NCBI RefSeq assembly: GCF_003073045.1
Contig: NC_037596.1
Location: forward strand, 30,574,184-30,638,183
Length of the DNA: 64,000 nt
Reading direction: 5' to 3'
DNA from: Pomacea canaliculata
Lineage: Eukaryota; Mollusca; Gastropoda; Architaenioglossa; Ampullariidae
Positions 25,546 to 37,091 of this stretch are shown here, piece after piece. Within the stretch, counting starts at the first letter, position 1, and each line of letters starts with the position of its first letter. A program made the translations under genes and the position numbers. The notes under the pieces are model-generated. The model was not told the origin of the DNA and searched no databases. It saw only the letters and a list, made by a program, of their open reading frames with translations.

Positions 25546-28500
25546 ATGGAGCTGAGGTCGTTAGAATTTGTTTGATATTTTCTGTCTGGATTCCATTCTT
25601 AGGTAAGTAAACCATTTGTGCTACTTCAGTAAACCTTCCCATTCCATAGTGACGTATTTTTATTTACTGATAGTATCACTTGTAGGATAGAAAGTAGTTA
25701 AAAACAGATTGAAGTATATTTACATAATGTTTCGTCAGATACATTTTGAATGCAATAAATAAGAGAAAATATTTTTTTCATAGAGGTTAAATCATTACAA
25801 CCATCTTTCTTTGTAAACTCTATTGTATCCTACATTATACTTTCATAAAACTATTAGTGAGTCTTTATGTGAAGATCCACCGTAAGGTATATGAAGTATT
25901 TAACTTGACACCAAATAATGAGCACAGATTGATCATTTGTTATGACGGATGTGAAAAGGATTGCTTTTGGCTGGCTGGGATAGTAAGACAAATAATCTAC
26001 ATGTAAAGGGAGTCTGAATTATGCTGTATTACAATATTATAATGCATTTATTAACAGCTGCACAGTTGACTGTTCGACTTATCAACGGGACCTACAACTC
26101 GGGACGTTTGGAAGTATTTTTACAATGCACATGGAACACTGTGTGCGACGATGAGTTCGGACAAGAGGAGGCGAGAGTGGTTTGCAGGATGTTGGGCTTT
26201 GAGAGGTGGGTGAACACTACTTATGGAACTTGATTTTAATATTTATTTACACGTATTAATGGATGAGTGGAGATATGCATACCCATTAGTCAGTGTGTAT
26301 GCTTCTGTACAATGTATAGCAAAGTGTTTTATTTACTGTTTACTCTCACTTAGGTAATACAGAAGGAGAGTAAGAGAATACTAGTGTATAGAGAGGACTG
26401 CCTTGATGTATAAAACAACCATCAGAGCCGTGCAGAAGAAGAACAGTGACTATTTTATTTTAATCAAAACTGTGAATTATTAGAGTTATATATATATATT
26501 TATGTATGTGAATGTAATTTTAGTACGGTAGATAAATTATTAAAAAGTAAGGATGTGTATAATTTTGTAGTACCTGACATTTTACAGAAACTAATTTTAT
26601 TATATGATTGCTTGTAGAGAGGTGGGTCTTACCCTCTAAGTCTGTATTGTAGTGTAGGTCTATTTGCTTATCATATAAGAAAGGTTATTAATTCTGGTAG
26701 TTTGTATGTCTGACAGCACTGGCGCAGCTTTTGTGGAATCATATATTTACGGGGCAGGCGAAGGAAATATTTTGCTCGATGACTTGAGATGTAGGGGAAC
26801 GGAGACCAGTCTGTCTCAGTGTGTCCACCGTGGATTCTACTCACACAACTGCGGACACCTGGAAGATGTCGGCGTTATTTGCAACACCGGTAAGATAATG
26901 ACTATTGTTTTGAAATGATTCTTTAACATTTACCACGAAAAACCATTTTAGTAGTATGATTTCGTTGACCTTGTCATAGCGAAGGAAAATAACAAGTTTT
27001 TCGTGTGTTGAGATGTGGAGCTGACCGCACGGTTGTTCGGAGGGACGCCATGGGCGGGTCGGCTACAGATCTTTTACAAAGGGAACTGGAGCACAGTGTG
27101 TGACGATGACTTCGGAAAGGAGGAGGCGAGGGTGGCTTGCAGAATGCTAGGTTATGACAGGTGTGTAGTGTAGATCACCTTGACCAATATCTTTTATCCT
27201 TAATTATTTAAAAGTTTACATTAACTTACTTATTATCGATAGTTACGTTCGCTATTAATTTGTTTAATTGGATTGAAATCAACGTTACAATAAAATGCAC
27301 TTATTGAGTTTTCCCAATCTAAGTTGTGTTGCTAAAACTGTAAACTGGAAAAATGAGCAAATCTTCTAAGCCATGCTTATAAACATGAATAATTTTATGT
27401 GATCCAGTCTGATTCTCATTATGTAAATGTGTGATTGGATGCAAATTTCTACAGCTTAATAATAAACATGTATTTGAAGACTAAGTCCTTTCTAGTGTGC
27501 TCTATTTGCTTTAGCATATTTCCTGCAATCTGATGTTACAGTCGTGAAGCTTATGCTGTGGGATCAGCCATGTATGGACAAGGTAATGGAAACATTCTCT
27601 TCGATAATGTTGTTTGTCGGGGCACAGAGACAACCCTGGCGCAGTGTAAGCACAACGGGTACAACACTCATAACTGTGGAAATAGCGAGGACGTTGGAGT
27701 CATCTGCAAAGTGGGTGAGAATATACTGGAGGTTTTGACATGAATATGGAGTATTGGAGACACATCGCAGTAACTGTCCCTTGTCGCAGTGTGTTAATAA
27801 TGTATGTTTACAAAGTGGATATGACTTACGACAGCGCTGTTGTTTAGTTTTTAATTTGGAGGGAGAGTGCTTCCACCCCACGGTGATTTCACTCTGACAG
27901 CGCTTTTGCACGTCGGCGTCTTATCAATAAGCTGGTCAGTCTGCACTTTAATTTTTAATATGTATTTAATAAGCCCTGTTTGTTTCTGTAAGCTTTTTGT
28001 TGAAAGCTTTTGAAAACCATTTCGGTGGATGATCATACGATGGCTGGACAATAACTAAAGCAATGCTTCAGTGATTGTTAATGTCATTAATGTTGTTTGA
28101 ATAGACGCTGGCCATATTCGACTCACTGGAACCCAGCGAACCAGAAATGATACGGGGCGAGTTGAGTTTCTACTTGGTCCTACGTGGACCACACCTTGCA
28201 TCAAAAACTTTAGCGCCGACGCTGCCAAAGTCATCTGCAGGCAGCTTGGCTTACCTTCGTAAGCATCTTCTTTCCTTTACTGAGCGTGTGATGACAATGA
28301 AAAGAGGAACAAACTAACATTTGTAAACTATGAAAATAATGAAGCAGAAGGGCAGAAGTAAATTAAGGAGATGAACGGACTTTTAAACGCATGAGTGCAG
28401 ATGCCTTTGTATACATGGGGTAGGAAATTATGTTCTTTGTATACTGTGGACGATTCCCATATATTCGACCCATTGTTTCTGTCTCTGTCGCACCTAGGAA

Positions 28501-31500
28501 AGCTTCCATTATGACGGCTGGATCTCCGTTTGGACCCAGGCAGGGAGGCTTTGTGAACGTCGATCTGATCTGCACAGGAAGTGAACCCAGCATACTAGGC
28601 TGTTTCCAGAATTTTACTGGCTTCAAAAACAGCTGCAGTACAGATAATTTTGGCATCATTTGTAGTGAATGTAAGAGAATTTTTTTTCTTCTTTTGCTTA
28701 ATATAAAATGCATTTAGTATTTATCCTAAAGTATATATTATACTGATATAAAACACATATGAGCAAACAATACCATTAAGCTCCAGATCACTATTTCTTA
28801 ATGGACTAGCAATGCTTGGATAGTAACTTATACAATTTAAACCTATTTACAACTATGTATGTATGCATTATTTCTCTGTCTATATGTTTACTCGCATTTC
28901 TACATATCTGCCTATGTTCATTCATATTCGTACAAAGATAAGAAAAATAATTAAGACGGACTCGTTCACGACTATTACAACAAATCTGACTGTTGTTTTT
29001 AATAATTGTTGTCGTATGTGTGCGTTGAAAAAGTTAAAAAAAAACTTACATGCCATCACGTTTATAGTGTAACAAATACTGTGGTTGAAAATGTGTTTAC
29101 TCATAATAATCTTGTGCATAACTATGTTTTTTATGATATCTTTTAGCAAATTCTTCTCTTTTCATCGTCACTGGACAAAGCACAAACAACCCTGGGTATC
29201 CATTATTAGAAGGAACCAATGCTACGTTAAAATGTGAGAGCACACAGCGAAGTCTGTCTGGACTTGTTTACACCTGGCCAGAGACTGCAGGTGGTCGTCC
29301 TTCTGGGCAGTACCTGACTTTTAGCAACGTATCCAGAGCACAGAATGGTGGGAGAGTCAGATGTATGGCTACCTACAATGTGTTTTACTCCAGAAAACAA
29401 GCAACCAGTGACACTTTGGACCTACAGGTCTACTGTACGTATTTAGGAACGTTTGGTCTGTTGAAGCCGAAATAAACAAAGCAAAATTTTGATAACATTT
29501 TATACAAAAATGCATTTTAAGTGACTAAAAGTAAGAGAGATATAGACTTGGGTGAAATCTCAATAAATATTCTATTTTTAGCGTATAAACTGGCTCTAAG
29601 GATATAAAAGACATACTGCTAAGAATATTTTTAGCTTTAAAGTAAAAAAAAGCTACCATTTGAATTGTTTTTAAAATCTTACAAAATGTTTGGTAAATAT
29701 ATTGTTGTCTTGGTTTGTGAATAACAACAATAGTTTCGCAACCGTGACAAACACAGAAGTGTTTGTCAATCTGAGACAAATTTGGTTAAAGTAAGGTGTT
29801 GTTGTTGCTTTCACAGATCGCCCTTCTATCAGTGTAACCTGGGATTCATGCCAAACCGCGGACTCGGGTCCAAAGCAATGTGTTGTTGTTCAGAACCAGA
29901 ATGTTGCCCTTCAGTGTGACGCGGACAGCAACCCGCGGCCATCTTCTACACGTTGGTCTGGAAGAATGAACAGCACAACTGGACGGTTGCAGATCATCGC
30001 AGCAGATAAGAGAAAACACCACGGCTTGTACACTTGTCACGTGACCACTGACACAGTGTCTGGAGGAATACGTCAACCTTTGTCAACAAGTTATACCTTT
30101 GCTGTTATTGTGAAATGTAATTAAGTATACTTCTCCTTTTTTGTAACAAAGAATTAAAGGATTATTATGGCGCAACAATCTTTTTTATTATTAGCTTAGT
30201 TAAACTCTTTGATTTCGATTAAAAAAGTTCTCCATTTCAATTACGTTTCATAGTTTGTTTCGAATATTTCTGCCATGAAATTTCCGCAGATGGTGTGTTA
30301 TATTCTTTTGATATAATGGCAAATGGCAGTATTAGTAATAGAAAGGAGAAAAACGTTTTGTATTAATAGCAGTAGAAGCATCTGTCTTTTTTGAAGCATA
30401 ATTTTTCCTGCAATTTTTTTACTTCAGATGCTCCACGTGTGGTGAGGTTCCACATGAACGCCGAGCGCAGCCAGTTCGTCAACGTGGAAGAACACTCCAA
30501 AGTCAACATGCAATGTGAGGCTGAAGGTATGCCCACACCTTATATGAAGATTTTCAGTCACGTGGACAGCAGTCAGCGAGTACTGGCTAGCCGTCCTCAA
30601 GGAAAAATTCAACTCTCTGAAGAGAAAGGATACTTAGGATTTAGTTTGACCTACACTTCTTGCGAGGCGTCAGGCAACTATACGTGTGAGGTAGACAACG
30701 GCAGTGGAGAGGACAGGGCTAGCATCAAGCTCCTTGTTCGTTGTAAGTAGAAAATTGCTTCATAGATTGCTAAATATCATTAGAAGACCTAAACTGATTG
30801 ACTTCATAAAACAAACAAACAAACAAACAAAAAAAAGACATACTAATATACCTATGATATTAGTTGCATAACATGTTTCTACAAATTAAAACTTCTTTAA
30901 AACATTTTTTTCTAAAATTGGTTCTAGGCGATTAAAATGTGTTCCACACCTACTTACGAAACCCTTTTTTGAAGAGAACTTTATCTTATTTAAAACATTT
31001 CTTTTAAATGTTCTAAATTTATTTGCATATCTCTACCACTCATTGTGTGAAATAAAATAAAAATTTTATAAGGAGAAAAGACTTAGACGCATGAAATAAT
31101 TAAAATCATTGCTTAATTTCTATTCTACAAATTGAAATTAAAATCATAAGCACACGTGAATCAATTTAAAATCGTACTGGCATTTACAAAGTCCCTGCCA
31201 CACCATCACGAAAAAATGAAAAAAAGTTCAATTTTGCTGGAGGATTAATTGCTTTTATTTTGTTTTTGTGTTTTTCTTTGTCTCTAGGCGCCCCGAGGAT
31301 AAGAAATACTACTGAACTGGTGCCTGTCATGGACATGCGGGACAATGACGGATACCTTAGTGTCCAGATCATAGCATACCCATCACCGCAAGTAACAAGC
31401 AGGACCTTTCTCGGACCAGACTTGAAAGATGACATCAGGGGTGTTCCAGCAGATAACAGACTTCAAGTGAACTGTGCTGCAAATAACCTTGCCCCTTCAT

Positions 31501-33241
31501 CAGTCACCTGCAACATTACTATTGTCAACATGACGAATGATGATAAAGGCGTTTATAAAATTATTTTCAGCAATAGTTTGGGATACTTGCCCTTCAGGTT
31601 CGAAGTCAGGAAAAGAGGTAAGAAAATAAATAAAGAAAATCAAGTTCTGAACCGATAGATCAGTTACAGCTTACTGTATCCACTGGGCTGTTGTGCGTAG
31701 TGTACCACTAAAGGGAAGTAATTTTAAGCCTCAAGCAGTGTAAATACGGACAACTAAAATCGCTAGGAATCGGTTTTCCACTTTCTCCTGTTATAACACG
31801 ATCAATGAAAATGTTTTTATTGTTTGAACTATTGATAAATATAGTTGTACGTATTTAGCAAAGTAGACAATGCGCATATACATAAAAACACATAAAAATG
31901 CACATTTATCTCCCTTTAGCTAATGTAGGCAAACATTTTCCTTCCTTTTCCCTCATCGGCACTAGTCTCGGCCATGCGTATGTCTAGCGCATTATATTTA
32001 TTATTAAAAAAGACTACTAGCAGAAAAAATAAATGTTTTAAAATAGATTTAAATAAGTTTATTAAAATAGATAAAGATTCTCTGATCATTACGATGTACT
32101 TATGTATATTTTCAGAGCGCAGTGCTTTTCCTCAATCATATCTGTTCTTAATCATCATGAGTCTTGGTGGTGGCATGCTCGTCTTCCTTATTATTGTGAC
32201 AATCGTCCAACTTACACGATTCAAAGGCAAGTTTTGTAATTAGTTTCTTTTCTGTCATTCAAACACGGCTTAAAATTAAACTGAGAGATCGGCTAATCTT
32301 GAACACTCGTAAACAAAGTCTCACGATTGTTTCTACAAAAAAAAGGGGGATAAAAGGACTGAGATTATTGTTTATGGCATTCTAACCAAAATGTAATTAC
32401 ATCTACAGGAAAAGATAAACATATCAAAAAGAGATGCACCAAACCGAGACAGGATCGAGAAGTGGTGTTATCGTTACAAGACATCATCAGCAGCGAGACG
32501 GAAAACGCTTACTTTGAGAAGAATGTTCTAGACACAGCGGTGAATGTGAATCCTCAAAAGACCTATGACACTGGTGAGTGAGCAAGAAAAATGGTACACA
32601 GATTAAATGAGTCGAAAATATAAATAATCAAAACAAGGATAAAGGTGGTAGGGTCGTAAGTAAAGTAAACCGTCAGATCGTTCGTTGATACGTTAGATAT
32701 CTCGCTGCCAGCGTTTATAAAAGCGATGTTCATTCTCGTTACCTTATTGCTTCAAAGCCATTGTTCTAACCACTATGCTATTTAATAAACCCTGGTACTC
32801 GATTGCATGTGCATCAGCCCAAAACTTTAAGATAACAAATCAGAATCCAAACTTTGAGCATGAAACAACTAAGCTTTAACCCTCATTCGGCTGTTGAATT
32901 TCTTTGAGAGTTTGTGTTGAAAGTACCTCAGTATGTCAGTTTTGTACTTATTCAAGCTGCTTATATAAATCATCTATACATGCAGTAGCCTCTGTACAGA
33001 AGTATAACGAGAAAATATGTGTAGATAGTGAAAGGAGCTAGCTTTATCCTGAATGAAGTGTGACATTATAATACTTGTCTGTTACGGATCACAACACTGT
33101 ATACACAAGCTCTTGTCTAGCTGCATTCTTTTTATTACAGATGTTCTCTATGCCAACACTGCTCAGCTTGAGGAAGAAGTTGAAGGATCTACACATGATT
33201 ATATTAATGTACAGGACGCATGGAAAAGAACGGGAATATAG
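25546..33241 (+). CDS. Gene C: 3xSRCR-4xIg type I receptor
   Basis: Exons: 25546-25602 (signal), SRCR 1 26058-26205 + 26717-26889, SRCR 2 27013-27160 + 27542-27714, SRCR 3 28105-28258 + 28498-28670, Ig 29147-29434, 29817-30116, 30428-30742, 31288-31617, membrane 32116-32226, tail 32409-32573 and 33141-33241. From 26058 on every junction keeps frame (about 860 codons to TAG). SRCRs have the six group A cysteines (TVCDDDFG, VACRMLGYD, NCGNSEDVGVIC); SRCR 1 has an extra Cys (FLQCTW). Ig 1-3 have the canonical Cys pair; Ig 4 does not (DDKGVYKII). The helix includes GGGMLVFLIIVTIVQL. The tail has DVLYANTAQL and HDYINV, two Tyr-x-Asn sites of the kind bound by Grb2-type SH2 domains. The first exon is odd: from ATG the frame meets TGA, while the hydrophobic frame that splices in phase (ICLIFSVWIPFL) has no ATG. 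Probably a cell-surface scavenger or recognition receptor. Confidence 0.85.
32116..32226 (+). other. Gene C transmembrane exon with GC-AG intron
   Basis: Reads ERSAFPQSYLFLIIMSLGGG, continues as an aliphatic helix and ends LTRFK. The donor is AAAG followed by GCAAGT, the classic GC-donor consensus; the acceptor is CTACAG before 32409. Splicing there gives RFK-G-KDK in frame. No GT donor nearby keeps frame. Confidence 0.75.
33141..33241 (+). other. Gene C last cytoplasmic exon, Tyr motifs
   Basis: Encodes DVLYANTAQLEEEVEGS then THDYINVQDAWKRTGI and TAG. The gene B counterpart at 17961-18067 reads EDLYVNTAELAQEEDDES. The shared core LY-x-NTA-x-L followed by acidic residues suggests a conserved signalling or sorting site. 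It is not a canonical ITIM, because the +3 position is Thr. Confidence 0.7.
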
Positions 33242-36200
33242 TTCAAGAACGACAAATCTTGTTTGCTTGATTTTCTTTTTCGTTTTGCTCTCCCTTGAAT
33301 AACCTTAAATTTATCAGCGTTAATTTGATAATTTTGTTTTAACGAAGAACTGGTAATCAAACAAGATATAAAACAGTCACAACCAAATGCCAAATCAATT
33401 TTTTTTCATACAGTTTCATTTTCTTTGTAATCTTTTTCTTGTTAAAGGGAACAAGCTACTAGAACTTTCTAGTTCTCAGCCAGAATGAGATTCAACTAAT
33501 TTTGGAGCCTTAATTTCTTGTGGAGAAAATTATGTTGTCATATTAAGATGACAAAAGTAACTTTACATAATATTGGTCTAGAGAAGGATGATTTTTGTGA
33601 CTACTATACATGTGAAAAAAGAAATCATTCAACATATTTTTTCAACATTATTTTTTCAAACTTCCAAAATTATGTGTCAAAAAGAACTGTGGAATTGTGA
33701 CAAGAATGATTTTAAGTCAGCACCTTGTTTTACTTGGATGTAGTAATAACATTAGCACAGATGGTTCACTTGACTTTATTTTTGCTGCTTGCTAAATCAT
33801 ACATATACTCCTGCAGTCAAAAAAAAACACCACACCCCTCTTGCAACCATCAATTTGGATACTACAGCATTGATGTAAACAAAAGTTTTGATATAGGTCT
33901 TGAAATGAAAGAAGACAGTGACTAAATTGTTATACCTATATTTTGACATGCATTATCTCATATGTTTGTTATATTGATATATATGTTTGTTATATTATGA
34001 TTGGTATGAATTGTTTAAGCATGTAATGTGTTAAGAATATGTGTCAAGAATATGTGTTAATGAAAAATAAATGTTAAGACATTTCTTTTAATAATTACAT
34101 TAGATATTATATTTCATTTAGTTTTAAAAGACCTCTTTAAATGGTTATGTGCTTACTTACTATTTTATAGGATCATCTCAAAGATTTGGTTGATTGCTAG
34201 AGTATTTCCCTGCATTGCCCCCTGATTGATATAGACAGGCACCTTCAAATTTACTTTGCAGAATACATTTAATTGTCTATTTGATTTAATTAAATATAAG
34301 AAACAAATTAAGGATTAAAGGTAAGATCCATTCTTCTACTGAGATCCTTGTTCTAAAAGGATAATGTTTGGTATTTTTCATTGATTAGTTTAATTTTAAA
34401 GTAGAATCATTCTGTTAGTATAAAGCTTGCTGTCGATAAGTGCATCTGACACTATTAAATTAGATAACTTTAACTTGATAATGAGGGTGACGTTCTCTCG
34501 CCTAATATGCTGCATGAGACAGCTCTCGCTGTTTTTTTTATTTTGTTTGTTTGTTTCCTTTTTGTGTACTATCTGCACTGATTTTATCATCATCAATTTG
34601 AGGCAATACATCTTCTTTTAGTTCCTCTTTGCTGGATTATCTGTAACTTTGTGTCTTTGTTTTCGTTTTGAATAAATAAATGAGATCAAAGTATTCGTTG
34701 ACGAAGGGTCTCCATACTTTGCTACTTTCTTCGCTGTCTGTGATTTGTACCATTCACTTCTACAATTGTCGTGCATCCAGATAGTACTTTGTTAATAATT
34801 GCTTACTCGATGTAATGATTTATTATTGCTTCTTTTTTTACCTGGATGCCTTGATAAAACGAATGAACAATTCAGGAGCAAATATAGATCTAGAGTCTGT
34901 CAGCATTCGTTCGAGTGATCTCCCCTTTGCTACTTGGTTGAAGATGACTTTATCTGCATCGTCTTCTGATCTCCGCCTGACTTGATTTTACTGCAGTCTT
35001 CCGAAAAGAAATAGGCTCTCAAAGTATTGTGTGCTGCTGTGTCACACCCACGCCCTGTCTTCGTGTTTTGGTTCTTCACTGGACTGTGACTTAATTTTTC
35101 TGTTTAGTGAACTGAGCTCGTCTGTGTGATGGGGAGGCAGACTATACAAGTGCACTGTTATTGCTGCAGTCCGGCTGATGCTAGAGAACGGAGCTAAAGA
35201 AATGTGATGATGATGATGTTGTTGTTGATGATGATGATGATGTGTTCGTGCGTGCGTTCGTGCGAACGTGAGCGCTGACAGGGTGGAGTTGGTGGGTCAG
35301 CTAAAAGAGATGCTATGTAAAATGCAAAAAAAAAAAAAAAAAAAACCCTACTAAAAAAAATACGAGCTTACAACATAAATATAAATCGAGATAACGCTGA
35401 ATGGAATGTAAATATCTTATAAAAACCATTTCTTATATTACTCTGGTGAATTTGTTTTTTTTTTTTAAGCATAGCTAACACCAAGTGCTCTTATAACAAT
35501 ACAATATGTATGTGTTCATCATCTTAGCTATTGTGTATATAGTCTGAATTGCAGAGCAAATAAAAGGTGATTTTACACCGTTTATCTTTCCATATTGCGC
35601 GTGTTTGTACTGTGTGAATGTTTATGATTTAAAAGCTTTTATTAAAAAAATTGCCATGATTTTGGCGATAAACAGCTTATGCAAACAGCGAAGAGCAAAA
35701 CATCACTTTCAATTTGACTTAAATCAGAAATACTTCTGGCAGATTAACGCAACCATAGTTCAGGGGTGGTTCAGGAGCCATCAGTGGCTCGCGAAATCTT
35801 TTGGCAACAGCAAACTACTCTCGAAGTTCCATATATATATCAGCTTTTTTCATAGCAATAAAAATTTCAGGTCAATCATAATAATGACGTACATGTTGAG
35901 ACAAGCAAGAAAGGTCTATTACGGGACAGATGTACGCTTCTCTAGGAACATTATACGTACATGTGAATTTTATCTCAAGCGGATGGTAGACTATTTGGTT
36001 TGTTGTCAGCTGTTGATACGTGTAGACGTCTATTCTTTGACCATGTCACCTCTCACAATAACAGAATCTCACAAATAATTGCTGTGTACCTCAGTGTACG
36101 GTTCAGGTCTACAGTTGCACAACATAACCCTGTTTTGTTTTTAAAATGGATAAGCAGTTGAAAAAGCTACTGCTAGTAAAAATAAGTTTTTGTATATATA

Positions 36201-37091
36201 GATAGGTCTCTGTTTACCATTCAGCTTGTTCTCGCTCCGAAATCATTATAACTTTACATAACCAATCTTACGCAGGTTTAAGCTATTTCTAAAACTTGTC
36301 ATTTTAAAGATAACATAGATAAAAAGCATCACAAATACTTGACGCCATTATTAACGGTACCTTTCCGAGACATTAGACAGCATTGATCAAAAATCGTAGG
36401 ATAAGTGAGAATTACTGAATAGTAAAAGTAGTAATTAGGCTAACTCGCTGGATAGTTTAGACACCATGGTGGGTAATGTTTCCATGTCTCAAGTTTTGTA
36501 ACCTGCAAAGAAGAAAGATGCAGAAAATTATGTCTTGTTCTCAATTTTCAACAAGGTGTGACTTACATTTTGATTGCCTTCTTTGAACGTAGTTGGTTTT
36601 TTTTTCTATTTTATTTCTCATTACTTTTCCTTTCTTTCTTTGTTTTCTTTTTTTTTGAGGGTTCTCCGATGTAACTGCTTTGTTTTGTTGTTTGTTTGTT
36701 TTGTTTTTTTCTAACCGAACTTTTTTCTCTCCGTCTATCGTTCTTGCTTCAGACTATTTTTTTTCTTCTCGTCTGTCTGTAAGTCTATGTCATTCTGCAT
36801 GCGTGTAGGAATGTGTACTCTGTTTTCAATTAACAACAGTTTAATATATTCTCTTAACGACAAACATCAGTATTCTTTCGCAACGTTTACCTTGTGCTTG
36901 TTTCAATTACTGCATTAGCGTAAATATGTAATAATCACCACACCTCTACTTCAGTACAACCTTCTACACGTTTAGTTGAAGCTGTTGGTAAGCATTTGTG
37001 TACATAAAACTTTGTTCTTTTCAAACAGCTTACCACAAGCTTTGTTGTTCGAAGGACTTGTGGCATATTTCCCAAAGTCAGAATCTACACT
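33242..37091. other. Spacer between receptor block and Ig-like array
   Basis: Gene C 3' UTR followed by AT-rich DNA with many AATAAA-like sites (34064, 34670). It has an ATG repeat at 35202-35244, a poly-A run near 35327-35345 and pyrimidine tracts near 36590-36760. A 157-codon frame at 35605-36078 has no recognisable domain. Near 36440-36472 is sequence like the untranslated first exon of genes F and G (TTTAGACACCATGG then a GTAATG donor), so gene E transcription probably begins there. Confidence 0.4.
35202..35244. repeat. (ATG/TTG)n trinucleotide repeat
   Basis: Short array of TGA/TGT triplets upstream of gene E, the same repeat class as those beside other array members. Confidence 0.8.

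Noticed and set aside
35605-36078. 157-codon ORF
   Set aside because: No recognisable domain, no supporting splice context, AT-rich DNA. A phrase like GGTGGTTCAGGAGCCATC hints at a transposon end, but no inverted partner was found.
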